From Mycobacterium sp. SMC-4 (GTDB taxonomy: Bacteria > Actinomycetota > Actinomycetes > Mycobacteriales > Mycobacteriaceae): a stretch of 64,000 nt of DNA. The stretch is taken from positions 4,402,001 to 4,466,000 of the forward strand of contig NZ_CP079869.1 in NCBI RefSeq assembly GCF_025263265.1, written 5' to 3'. Positions 44,314 to 52,544 of the stretch are shown one piece after another. Position numbers and translations under genes: made by a program. Under the pieces are notes generated by a model. It ran no database searches and had not been told where the DNA came from. It worked only from the letters and a program-made list of their open reading frames with translations. Position 1 is the stretch's first letter; each line of letters begins with the position of its first letter.

Positions 44314-44466
44314 GTCTGTGGATCGAACCCTCGCCCGGTTGCCGGGTCACGGGTATCGATCGGCGTGAGGTAAACGCGTACCCAGCCCACCGATGCGCGG
44401 CTCCGCACGAGAGACCGACCGGCCCCCACTTGCCACGACAGACTGAAACACGTTCTAATTCACCCC

Positions 44467-45315
44467 ATGGACTACGGGTTGGTGCTGTTCACCTCAGATC
44501 GCGGGATCACGCCGGCGGCCGCAGCCAAGTTGGCCGACGACCACGGATTCACCACGTTCTACGTTCCGGAGCACACCCACATCCCGATCAAGCGCCAGGC
44601 CGCCCACCCGACCACCGGCGACGAGACACTGCCCGACGACCGCTACATGCGGACCCTGGATCCGTGGGTCTCGCTGGGCACCGCCGCTGCCGTCACCTCC
44701 CGGGTCAGGTTGTCCACCGCGGTGGCACTGCCGGTCGAACACGACCCGATCACGTTGGCCAAGTCGATCGCCACGCTCGACCACCTATCTGGGGGCCGGG
44801 TGTCGCTCGGTGTCGGATTCGGCTGGAACACCGATGAACTGGCTGACCACAAGGTGCCCCCGGGACGCCGTCGGACCATGCTGCGGGAATACCTGGAAGC
44901 GATGCGTGCGCTGTGGACCGAGGAAGAGGCCGAGTACGACGGCGAGTTCGTGTCCTTCGGCCCCTCGTGGGCCTGGCCCAAACCGGTGCAGTCCCACATT
45001 CCCGTCCTGGTGGGTGCCGCCGGCACCGAAAAGAACTTCAAATGGATCGCCCGCTCCGCCGACGGCTGGATCACCACGCCGCGGGACTTCGTCATCGACG
45101 AGCCGGTGAAGCTGCTGCAGGACACCTGGGCCGCCGCGGGACGCGACGGCGCCCCGCAGATCGTGGCGCTGGACTTCAAGCCCGACCCCGACAAGCTGGC
45201 CCACTGGCGCGACATCGGGGTCACCGAAGTGCTCTTCGGTCTGCCCGACAAGTCCGACTCCGAGGTCGCCGCCTATGTCGAGCGACTGGCCGGAAAGCTC
45301 AGCGCGCTCGTCTGA
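44467..45315 (+). CDS. F420-dependent LLM-class oxidoreductase
   Basis: A 282-residue TIM-barrel luciferase-like enzyme of the TIGR03619 F420 type (Rv0953c-like). Features: GLVLFTSDRGITPAAAAKLA, VPEHTHIPIKR, LDHLSGGRVSLGVGFGWNTDE, and VPVLVGAAGTEKNFKWIAR-like segment. Substrate unknown. Transcribed alone; it converges with the thiolase-like gene with a 7-bp gap. Confidence 0.9.
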   Translation: MDYGLVLFTSDRGITPAAAAKLADDHGFTTFYVPEHTHIPIKRQAAHPTTGDETLPDDRYMRTLDPWVSLGTAAAVTSRVRLSTAVALPVEHDPITLAKSIATLDHLSGGRVSLGVGFGWNTDELADHKVPPGRRRTMLREYLEAMRALWTEEEAEYDGEFVSFGPSWAWPKPVQSHIPVLVGAAGTEKNFKWIARSADGWITTPRDFVIDEPVKLLQDTWAAAGRDGAPQIVALDFKPDPDKLAHWRDIGVTEVLFGLPDKSDSEVAAYVERLAGKLSALV

Positions 45316-45322
45316 TCGGCGT

Positions 45323-46855
45323 TCAGGCCAGCACCGCGCGGTTGACGTTGCCGTCGCGCGTCACCGAGATCGCCGCCGCCAACGGATCGCCGTCGGCCAT
45401 CAACGCCACCAACTCCGCGTCCTCGGTGATGGCCATGAACCGGGAGCCGTCGGCGTCGAGCCGCCCGACGATGACGCCGGTACGCACCGGCCAGTCGTAA
45501 CGGACCGAATAGGTCTCGACGGTGCCGCGGCCGTCGACGTGGCGAGTCACCGGCACCTTCGGCAGCGCGGCGATTTCGGCCTGCAACTGCTTGCTCCGGT
45601 CGGCCACCCATTCGGCGGGTTCAGTGGAGTACACACCTACCGAATATTTGCTCATCACACCACCATTGGCGCCCACGAGACCGAATGCCGCTGGCTTGTC
45701 ACGCATCGCGGCGACGGTCTCGGCGATCCCGTGCAACGAGTAGCTGTTGCCGGGACCACCGAAGTAGGGCAGGCCGCCCGTCAACGTCAGTCCGCGCGGA
45801 TCGTCTGCAGCCAAACCGAATTCGTCACAGACGGCGAACACCGGGAACGGGAAGCAGCTGTACAGGTCGAAGGTCGCGATGTCGTCGATGCCGATGCCGG
45901 CGACCCGAAGAGCTTCTGTCACAGCCTGTCTGGCCGAGACGCTGACGCCGAGCTGCTCACGGTCGAGCAGGTCCTGTTCGGTCTGGTCGGCATGCCCGCG
46001 TAGATACACCCACTTGTGTTCGGGGACCTTGAGCCGGCGCGCGGCCGCCACCGACATGACGATTGCCGCAGCGCCCTGGTTCACTGTGTCACGCGCGACG
46101 AGCAGGCGAGGGTACGGGTCGCAGATCATCCGGTTTTCGTCGGTGACGGTGACGATGTCATCGACCGACCGCTCCACCGGGGACGACGAATACGGATTCT
46201 TCGCGGCCACCGCCGAGAACGGTGCGAACAGTTCGGCCATCGCCCGGCGGTACTCGCCGACACCGAGTCCCAGCGCTGCGCGGCGCGCATTGTCGAGCAA
46301 GCCGTACTGCACGGGCGCGCCGGTCAGACCGTGCGCGACGGTGTAGTCGCTCATGTACTGCTCGAAGCCGTAGCCGCGGTCCTCGAGCTGACCACCGACG
46401 TGCTCGGTGAAATCCGGCTTGTCGGGTCTATTGGAGAAGTACTTCGCCGTCGACCCCGGCTCCGAGCCGACGATCAGCGCCACCTCGATGTCGCCGGCCG
46501 CGATGGCGCCGGCGAACTCGGTCATCAGCTTCTGCGGGCCATTGCCACCAATCGGTTCCAGCACCGCGCGGGCAGGCTCGGCGCCCACCCGCTGCGCCAC
46601 CGAGCGCAGGTAGTTGTCCGAGGCGCCCAGCGGCGGGTCGGCGAACGGCGTGCAGATTTCGAACTGTCGCAGGCCGGCGAAGACCTCGATGGCCTGCGCG
46701 ACCGAGGCGACCTCGGCGCCGGTGTCGGTCAGCGCGGCACGCGTCGCCTCAGCGGCAAGCTGGACCGCCGACATCCCGCGGTAGCCGTCGTCGTCTACGC
46801 GCTCGGTGAACTGGCCGACACCGACTATGACCGGCGTGCGCGGGTCGATACCCAT
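45323..46855 (-). CDS. thiolase-superfamily protein lacking the usual catalytic Cys
   Basis: A 510-residue protein annotated in relatives as acetyl-CoA acetyltransferase. The N-terminal DPRTPVIVGVGQ and ALTDTGAEVASV patterns are thiolase-like. However, the nucleophile position reads IGGNGPQKLM with no cysteine, and the C-terminal CxG motif is replaced by GANGGVMSKYSVGVY. One His remains (GNSYSLHGIAE). The last ~90 residues form an extra OB-fold-like domain. It is probably not a classical thiolase; a retro-aldol or lipid-transfer role is conceivable. ATG 46855 is set by AGGAGG upstream. Confidence 0.85.
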   Translation of the reverse strand: MGIDPRTPVIVGVGQFTERVDDDGYRGMSAVQLAAEATRAALTDTGAEVASVAQAIEVFAGLRQFEICTPFADPPLGASDNYLRSVAQRVGAEPARAVLEPIGGNGPQKLMTEFAGAIAAGDIEVALIVGSEPGSTAKYFSNRPDKPDFTEHVGGQLEDRGYGFEQYMSDYTVAHGLTGAPVQYGLLDNARRAALGLGVGEYRRAMAELFAPFSAVAAKNPYSSSPVERSVDDIVTVTDENRMICDPYPRLLVARDTVNQGAAAIVMSVAAARRLKVPEHKWVYLRGHADQTEQDLLDREQLGVSVSARQAVTEALRVAGIGIDDIATFDLYSCFPFPVFAVCDEFGLAADDPRGLTLTGGLPYFGGPGNSYSLHGIAETVAAMRDKPAAFGLVGANGGVMSKYSVGVYSTEPAEWVADRSKQLQAEIAALPKVPVTRHVDGRGTVETYSVRYDWPVRTGVIVGRLDADGSRFMAITEDAELVALMADGDPLAAAISVTRDGNVNRAVLA

Positions 46856-46959
46856 GACAGACCTCCTGCCCACTGTTAATTCGTCAGGCTAACCGAAAAC
46901 TGGAACGCGTTACACATCGGATCCCACCGAGCTGGGCCCACCTCCCCTGAGGAGACGCG

Positions 46960-46998
46960 AAAGCCCCCTGAAACTCGCGGGCGGTTTCAGGGGGCTTT
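46960..46998. terminator. intrinsic terminator downstream of sucCD
   Basis: A 15-bp perfect stem (AAAGCCCCCTGAAAC / GTTTCAGGGGGCTTT) with a nine-base loop, 40 bases beyond the sucD stop codon. Confidence 0.9.
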
Positions 46999-47037
46999 GG
47001 CGACTTCTCGCGCAAACCCTTGCTCGGGCGCGGAGAG

Positions 47038-47940
47038 CTACAGGCTCTCGAAGACCTCTCGGGCCAGCCGGGCGGTCTCCGACGGCGTCTTGCCGACCTT
47101 GACCCCGGCCGCCTCCAGCGCGTCCTTCTTGGCCGATGCGGTGCCCGACGAGCCCGACACGATGGCGCCGGCGTGGCCCATGGTCTTGCCCTCCGGGGCG
47201 GTGAAGCCCGCGACGTAGCCGACCACCGGCTTGGAGACGTTGGCCTTGATGTAGTCGGCCGCCCGCTCCTCGGCGTCGCCGCCGATCTCGCCGATCATCA
47301 CGATGACCTTGGTCTCGGGGTCCTTCTCGAACGCCTCGATGGCATCGATATGGGTGGTGCCGATGACCGGGTCGCCGCCGATGCCGATGGCGGTGGAGAA
47401 GCCCAGATCACGCAGCTCGTACATCATCTGGTAGGTCAGCGTGCCCGATTTCGACACCAACCCGATCGGCCCCTTACCGGTGATGTTGTTCGGCGTGATG
47501 CCCACCAGCGCCTCACCCGGGGTGATGATGCCGGGACAGTTGGGGCCGATGATGCGGGTCTTCTCGCCTTTGGCAACGTTGTAGGCCCACGCATAGGCGG
47601 TGTCCTGCACCGGAATGCCTTCGGTGATGACCACGAGCAGCGGGATCTCGGCGTCGATGGCCTCGATGATGGCATCCTTGGCGAACTTCGGCGGCACGAA
47701 GGCGATCGACACATCGGCGCCGGTCTCCTTCATCGCCTCGGCGACGCTGCCGAACACCGGCAACTCGATGTCCTTGCCGTCCTTGTCCTGATGACTGACG
47801 GTCGTGCCCGCCTTACGGGCGTTCACACCGCCGACGATCTGGGTGCCGGCCTTGAGCATCAGCTTGGTGTGCTTGGTGCCCTCGCCGCCGGTAATTCCCT
47901 GGACGATGACCTTGGAGTCCTTGTTCAGAAAGATAGACAT
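47038..47940 (-). CDS. sucD: succinyl-CoA synthetase alpha subunit SucD
   Basis: TCA-cycle enzyme making ATP/GTP from succinyl-CoA with SucC. The 300-residue protein has the CoA site ([18 protein letters not shown]), [16 protein letters not shown], and the phosphohistidine His256 in [12 protein letters not shown]. Follows sucC after 12 bases; normal length. Confidence 0.98.
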   Translation of the reverse strand: MSIFLNKDSKVIVQGITGGEGTKHTKLMLKAGTQIVGGVNARKAGTTVSHQDKDGKDIELPVFGSVAEAMKETGADVSIAFVPPKFAKDAIIEAIDAEIPLLVVITEGIPVQDTAYAWAYNVAKGEKTRIIGPNCPGIITPGEALVGITPNNITGKGPIGLVSKSGTLTYQMMYELRDLGFSTAIGIGGDPVIGTTHIDAIEAFEKDPETKVIVMIGEIGGDAEERAADYIKANVSKPVVGYVAGFTAPEGKTMGHAGAIVSGSSGTASAKKDALEAAGVKVGKTPSETARLAREVFESL

Positions 47941-47952
47941 TGGTTGCGTCCC

Positions 47953-49116
47953 TTACTTGTTCGCCAGCTCGGCGGCCTTGTCGGCGCCGGAGTCCATGGT
48001 GTCCGCCTGGATCACCAGCGGGTGGTTGGCCTCGGCGAGGATGCGCCGGCCCTCCTCGACGTTGTTGCCGTCCAAGCGCACGACCAGCGGCTTGTTCGCC
48101 TCGTCGCCCAGGATCTTCAGCGCGTTGACGATGCCGTTGGCGACCGCGTCGCAGGCGGTAATACCGCCGAACACGTTGACGAACACGCTCTTGACCTGCT
48201 CGTCGTTGAGGATGACGTCGAGCCCGTTGGCCATCACCTCAGCCGACGCGCCACCACCGATGTCGAGGAAGTTCGCCGGCTTGACGCCGTCGTGCTTCTC
48301 GCCGGCATAGGCCACCACGTCCAGCGTCGACATCACCAGACCGGCACCGTTACCGATGATGCCGACCTGACCGTCGAGCTTGACGTAGTTCAGGTCGTTC
48401 TCCTTGGCCTTGAGCTCCAGGGGATCGGTGGCGTCCTTGTCCTCGAACTGGGCGTGGTCGGGCTGGCGGAAGTCGGCGTTGGCGTCCAGGGTCACCTTGC
48501 CGTCGAGGGCGAGAATCTGATCATCGGGCGTACGCACCAGCGGGTTCACCTCTACCAGCGTGGCGTCCTCCTTGACGAAGACCTCCCACAACTTGGCGAT
48601 GGTCACCGCCGCGGCGTCGAGCACCTCGGCGGGCAAGTGGCCCTGCTCAGCGATCTCGCGCGCGAAGGCCTCGTCCACACCCTTGGTGGCGTCAACCGGA
48701 ATCCGGGCCAACCGGTCGGGCTTGGTGGCGGCGACCTCTTCGATCTCAACGCCACCCTCCACCGAGCACATGGCCAGGTAGGTGCGGTTGGCGCGATCGA
48801 GCAGGAAGGAGATGTAGTACTCCTCGGCGATGTCACTGGCCTCGGCGACCAGCAGCTTCTTGACGACGTGGCCCTTGATGTCGAGGCCCAGGATGTTCGA
48901 CGCGTGCGTGAATGCGTCGTCGGGCGTGGCGGCGTACTTCACGCCGCCGGCCTTTCCGCGACCACCGGTCTTGACCTGCGCCTTGACCATCACCGGCCGG
49001 CCGATCTCCTCGGCGATCGCCTTGGCGTCCTCGGCGGAATCGGTCACCCGGCCCGGGGTGGTGGGTACGTTGTGCTTGGCGAAGAGTTCTTTCGCCTGAT
49101 ACTCGAAGAGGTCCAT
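47953..49116 (-). CDS. sucC: succinyl-CoA synthetase beta subunit SucC
   Basis: ATP-grasp subunit of 387 residues: [20 protein letters not shown] start, [18 protein letters not shown] nucleotide segment, and the C-terminal [19 protein letters not shown]. First gene of sucCD. The 253-bp upstream gap, shared with the divergent M23 peptidase gene, contains a CRP-like palindrome. Confidence 0.98.
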   Translation of the reverse strand: MDLFEYQAKELFAKHNVPTTPGRVTDSAEDAKAIAEEIGRPVMVKAQVKTGGRGKAGGVKYAATPDDAFTHASNILGLDIKGHVVKKLLVAEASDIAEEYYISFLLDRANRTYLAMCSVEGGVEIEEVAATKPDRLARIPVDATKGVDEAFAREIAEQGHLPAEVLDAAAVTIAKLWEVFVKEDATLVEVNPLVRTPDDQILALDGKVTLDANADFRQPDHAQFEDKDATDPLELKAKENDLNYVKLDGQVGIIGNGAGLVMSTLDVVAYAGEKHDGVKPANFLDIGGGASAEVMANGLDVILNDEQVKSVFVNVFGGITACDAVANGIVNALKILGDEANKPLVVRLDGNNVEEGRRILAEANHPLVIQADTMDSGADKAAELANK

Positions 49117-49250
49117 GGACTCCGAAACATTCTGTCTGTCTGCGGCTAGAAACTTGCGGCCCGACGGGCTCGTGGGGAACTGTATCCACCCGGGTGGGAC
49201 CCGTTGTTACCGCCCACCGCTCATGTGGTCGATCTCACCGAGTACCCATT

Positions 49251-49266
49251 GGTGATTCAAGTCACA
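49251..49266. promoter_or_regulatory. CRP-like site between sucC and M23 peptidase gene
   Basis: GGTGATTCAAGTCACA matches TGTGA-N6-TCACA except for the first base. It lies 135 bases before sucC and 104 bases before the peptidase gene, in the divergent promoter region. A cAMP-CRP role is inference from motif and place. Confidence 0.5.
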
Positions 49267-49369
49267 TTCGGAGGGTGATCGAGCGCTCGGGTTGCCTCAA
49301 GGATTGGAATTTGGTTAACGTCCACTGGTCTTAGTAACGGTCTGATCACGACGACAAGGACTTTTCAGG

Positions 49370-50413
49370 TTGCCTCAGCATTGCTCGCCTCGGTCATCCG
49401 AAGCCGTCGCGGCACCTGGTCCCAGTGAGATCACCGACATCATTCCGTTCAACGAGTTCGGCCCGATCGATGATTTCTCCGATCTGGACGTGTTGCCCCA
49501 CGCGGCGTTCGACCGCGAAGCGCAGGTGATGCATGCCCCTGAGCTCGACGACCTGAACGACACCGACGACCTGACGCCGTTGCACCTGGTGGTGCCCGTC
49601 GAGTTCCGCACCGATGCCCAGCACTCATCGGCCCGCGCCTACCGCGACAGCCACACCGACCTCAGCGATGGCGCCGCGAAGACCGACGTCATCGACCTGC
49701 GCGGCCGCAAGGGTGCACACCGCAAGCAGGAGGTCCCGGTCAAGGGTCGCCTGATGGTCGCCGCCATGGCCGTGGGAGCCACCGCCGCCGGTGCGTACAC
49801 CGTCACCACCACCACCCCGAAAGATCCCGCCGACACGGTGTTGGCGTCCGCCGAGACCATGACCGGCGCCGCCGGCATCACCACCGGCTCGATGGACGGT
49901 GTGCAGATCGTCACGGTCGCACCGGCCGCGTCGTCGTCGGTGCACGCCGAGGAGATCACCAAAGCGGCCGCGTTCGCACAGGAGCGTGCCGAGCGTGAGG
50001 CACGGCTGGTACGTCCGCAGTACGCCATGCCGACGCGCGGCGTGTGGACCTCCGGCTTCGGTTACCGCTGGGGTGTCCTGCATGCCGGCATCGACATCGC
50101 CAACGCCATCGGCACACCGATCCTGGCCGCGGCGGACGGTGTGGTCATCGCCGCCGGCGCCGAAGGTGGTTACGGGAACGTGGTCAAGCTGCGCCACGCC
50201 GATGGCACGGTCACCCTCTACGGGCACAACAGCTCGATCCTGGTCAATGTCGGCGACCGGGTGATGGCCGGCGACCAGATCGCCAAGATGGGCAACACCG
50301 GCAATTCGACCGGACCGCACCTGCATTTCGAGGTCCACATCGGCGGCACCCGGGTCGACCCGGTCGGATGGTTGTCGAAGCGGGGGTTGACCCCCGGCAG
50401 CTACTTTGGCTGA
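49370..50413 (+). CDS. M23-family peptidoglycan endopeptidase, membrane-anchored
   Basis: A 347-residue protein. A ~120-residue acidic cytoplasmic N-terminus precedes one membrane helix (~127-145, LMVAAMAVGATAAGAYTV). After a coiled stretch comes a C-terminal LytM/M23 zinc peptidase domain with a complete set: HAGIDIAN (HxxxD), VTLYGHNSSI and PHLHFEVH (HxH). Thus it should cut peptidoglycan cross-links, unlike degenerate LytM activators. It matches Rv0950c by context. The TTG start at 49370 has AAGGA nine bases upstream. The next gene follows immediately. Confidence 0.9.
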   Translation: MPQHCSPRSSEAVAAPGPSEITDIIPFNEFGPIDDFSDLDVLPHAAFDREAQVMHAPELDDLNDTDDLTPLHLVVPVEFRTDAQHSSARAYRDSHTDLSDGAAKTDVIDLRGRKGAHRKQEVPVKGRLMVAAMAVGATAAGAYTVTTTTPKDPADTVLASAETMTGAAGITTGSMDGVQIVTVAPAASSSVHAEEITKAAAFAQERAEREARLVRPQYAMPTRGVWTSGFGYRWGVLHAGIDIANAIGTPILAAADGVVIAAGAEGGYGNVVKLRHADGTVTLYGHNSSILVNVGDRVMAGDQIAKMGNTGNSTGPHLHFEVHIGGTRVDPVGWLSKRGLTPGSYFG

Positions 50414-50986
50414 GTGGCCCGAGACGACATCCCGTCTGCCGACGCGTCCGACTCCGACGCGCACACCCGCATTCTGCGCCGCGCACCGCGCACCACGGAC
50501 GGCGAACCGCCCACCGGCATCATCCGGCGCCACCCGACCGGCGAGGTGCCGGTCCCGACCGATGATGCGCCCACCAGCCTGGTCGGATCGGTAGCCGGCG
50601 GACCGCCTGCGCCGGCCCCGGTCAGGCCTGGCGCCGCGATCGCCACCGCAGTGGTCAGCATCGTGTCGGGCTGGGCGACAGCGGTGATCGCGACAGACCT
50701 GATCACCGGCTGGTGGCGCACCGATCCGCTGTTCTGTGTCGCGATCGGGTTCCTCGCCGCGATCTCGGCTGCCGCGAGCATCAGCGGGGTCATCGCGCTG
50801 CTGCTGCGCCGTCGCACCGCACGTCTGCTGGTCATCGTGGGAGCGGTCATCGCGCTGCTCATCTTCGCCAGCCTGTTCATCGCCGGCGCAACGTTGCCGA
50901 CGGCGGTCTACGCGCTTCCGTTGCTGCCGGCGGCCACCGTCGCGCTGGCGGCCTTGCCCCAGACCGGGCGTTGGGAACGGTCCTAG
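50414..50986 (+). CDS. membrane protein of unknown function
   Basis: A 190-residue protein with an ~65-residue polar N-terminus and four predicted membrane segments (first at AAIATAVVSIVSGWATAVI). No known domain. GTG 50414 begins right after the M23 stop, so the two are translationally linked. Its TAG stop (50984-50986) lies in the CCTAGG that was duplicated by the IS481 insertion, so it was not truncated. Confidence 0.75.
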   Translation: MARDDIPSADASDSDAHTRILRRAPRTTDGEPPTGIIRRHPTGEVPVPTDDAPTSLVGSVAGGPPAPAPVRPGAAIATAVVSIVSGWATAVIATDLITGWWRTDPLFCVAIGFLAAISAAASISGVIALLLRRRTARLLVIVGAVIALLIFASLFIAGATLPTAVYALPLLPAATVALAALPQTGRWERS

Positions 50987-50987
50987 G

Positions 50988-52099
50988 TGTACTGCCCAGG
51001 CAGGTTGGTTGAGAAAGTGTGACGACGCGCTATAGCGATCGTTGATCGGCGAAGGTCTCCTGTCGTGGAGTGGAGCTGCTACCACTTCACTTCAACGAAC
51101 AGGAGACCTTCGTGGTCCACGCTAACGCTGTTCTGACTCCGCGCGGGCGCTTGATGCTCGCTCGTCTGATCGTCGACGAGGGCTGGCCGATCGTTCGGGC
51201 CGCCGAGCACTTCCACGTGTCCTGGCCGACGGCCAAACGCTGGGCGGTCCGTTATCTGGAAATGGGTCCGGCGGGCATGGCAGATCGATCCAGCCGGCCC
51301 CATCACTGCCCCCATCGCACACCTTCGGCAATTGTGCGCAAGATCGTTGAGCTGCGATGGAGACATCGGCTCTCACCGCTGGCGATCGCGTCGCGACTGT
51401 CGATGGCCGCGTCTACCGTGCATGCCGTACTGGTGCGGTGCCGCCTGAACCATCTGTCACACGTCGATATTCGCACCGGCGAGATGATCCGTCGGTACGA
51501 ACATGGCCAGCCCGGCGCAATGATTCACGTTGATGTCAAGAAGCTCGGCAACATCCCCTTCGGCGGCGGATGGCGCTTCGTCGGTCGCGCGCAAGGCGGG
51601 AAGAATCGACGCCTAACCCCGGGCAAGGCTCGCAGCAAGTACCACCACGAGCTGATCGGACATGCATTCGTGCACACCGTGATCGACGATCACTCACGGG
51701 TTGCTTACGCCGAGATTCACGACGATGAAACGGCCACTACAGCCGCCGCGGTATTACGACGCGCCGTGGGGTGGTTCGCCGCTCGCGGAGTCACGGTCAG
51801 TCGAGTGCTCTCCGACAATGGTGGCTGCTACCGCTCCTTCGTCTGGCGCGATACCTGCGCCGAGCTGCAGATCAAACACGTCCGCACTCGGCCCTACCGG
51901 CCGCAGACCAACGGCAAGATCGAGAGATTTCACCGCACGATGGCCAACGAATGGGCGTTTGCCCGCCACTACCGCGACGAACGCACCCGTCGCTCAGCAC
52001 TGCCAGGCTGGCTACACACCTACAATCACCATCGGCAACACTCGGCGATCGGCAAGGTCCCACCCATCACCCGATTGATCAACCTGCCTGGGCAGTACA
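50988..52099 (+). mobile_element. IS481-family insertion sequence, second element
   Basis: A complete 1,112-bp element. Terminal inverted repeats start TGTACTGCCCAGGCAGGTTG on both ends. The 6-bp target duplication CCTAGG lies at 50982-50987 and 52100-52105, fitting the NCTAGN preference known for IS481. One intact transposase gene fills it. It differs in sequence, size and ends from the element at 8031, so the two are separate arrivals. Confidence 0.95.
51050..51112 (+). promoter_or_regulatory. hairpin covering the transposase ribosome-binding site
   Basis: CGAAGGTCTCCTGT at 51050-51063 is the exact reverse complement of 51099-51112, which contains the AGGAGA ribosome-binding site and reaches the GTG start. 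The 35-nt loop can form a second stem (GTGGAGTGG with CCACTTCAC). A transcript entering from outside the IS would fold and hide the start; a short internal transcript might not. Confidence 0.7.
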
Positions 52100-52104
52100 C
52101 CTAG
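51112..52104 (+). CDS. IS481-family transposase, second element
   Basis: DDE transposase of 330 residues: N-terminal HTH (VRAAEHFHVSWPTAKRWAVR) and rve core with D141 (MIHVDVKKLG), D235 (VLSDNGGCY) and E271 (NGKIERFHRT), giving a D-35-E spacing. GTG 51112 is preferred for AGGAGA just upstream. The stop codon TAG (52102-52104) lies outside the element, in the duplicated CCTAGG target. Confidence 0.94.
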   Translation: MVHANAVLTPRGRLMLARLIVDEGWPIVRAAEHFHVSWPTAKRWAVRYLEMGPAGMADRSSRPHHCPHRTPSAIVRKIVELRWRHRLSPLAIASRLSMAASTVHAVLVRCRLNHLSHVDIRTGEMIRRYEHGQPGAMIHVDVKKLGNIPFGGGWRFVGRAQGGKNRRLTPGKARSKYHHELIGHAFVHTVIDDHSRVAYAEIHDDETATTAAAVLRRAVGWFAARGVTVSRVLSDNGGCYRSFVWRDTCAELQIKHVRTRPYRPQTNGKIERFHRTMANEWAFARHYRDERTRRSALPGWLHTYNHHRQHSAIGKVPPITRLINLPGQYT

Positions 52105-52511
52105 GAGTCGACGACGGCGGCGACGGCCTCGATCTCGACGAGCTGGTCGTCGTAGCCCAGCACCGTGACCCCGAGCAGCGTGCTGGGCACGTCGTGGTCG
52201 CCGAACGCGTCGCGGACGACTTCCCATGCGGTCACCAGGTCGGCCTGCTGGTCGGACGCGACGAGCACCCGGGTGCTGATCACGTCCTGCAGCGTCGCGC
52301 CGGCGTCGGCGAGCGCCCGCGTCAAGGTGTCCACACACGCCGCGGCCTGACCCGCGTGGTCGCCGACCGCTGCGGTGGTGCCGTCGTCATTGAGCGGACA
52401 GGCACCGGCCAGGAAAATCAGCCGCGCATCCGCGGGAGCAGTTGCCGCATAGGCGTACTCGGCGGCGTCGGAAAGTGTGGACGATCGGATGAGTTGGACA
52501 GCGGTCGGCAT
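52101..52511 (-). CDS. RidA/YjgF-family protein
   Basis: A 136-residue Rid-family protein, typically a trimer that hydrolyses reactive enamines/imines. Core: AYAATAPADARLIFLAGACP and VGDHAGQAAACVDTLTRALADAGATLQDVISTRVL. The Arg that binds carboxylate in RidA is found in STRVLVA. It belongs to one of the non-archetypal Rid groups. Its stop codon lies in the CCTAGG duplicated by the IS. Confidence 0.87.
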   Translation of the reverse strand: MPTAVQLIRSSTLSDAAEYAYAATAPADARLIFLAGACPLNDDGTTAAVGDHAGQAAACVDTLTRALADAGATLQDVISTRVLVASDQQADLVTAWEVVRDAFGDHDVPSTLLGVTVLGYDDQLVEIEAVAAVVDS

Positions 52512-52544
52512 GGTTCGATCTTGGCCCGGCAGGCGACGGATTGG

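Noticed and set aside
47020..49149. 709-codon plus-strand frame opposite sucCD
   Set aside because: Antisense shadow; sucC and sucD on the other strand are unmistakable.
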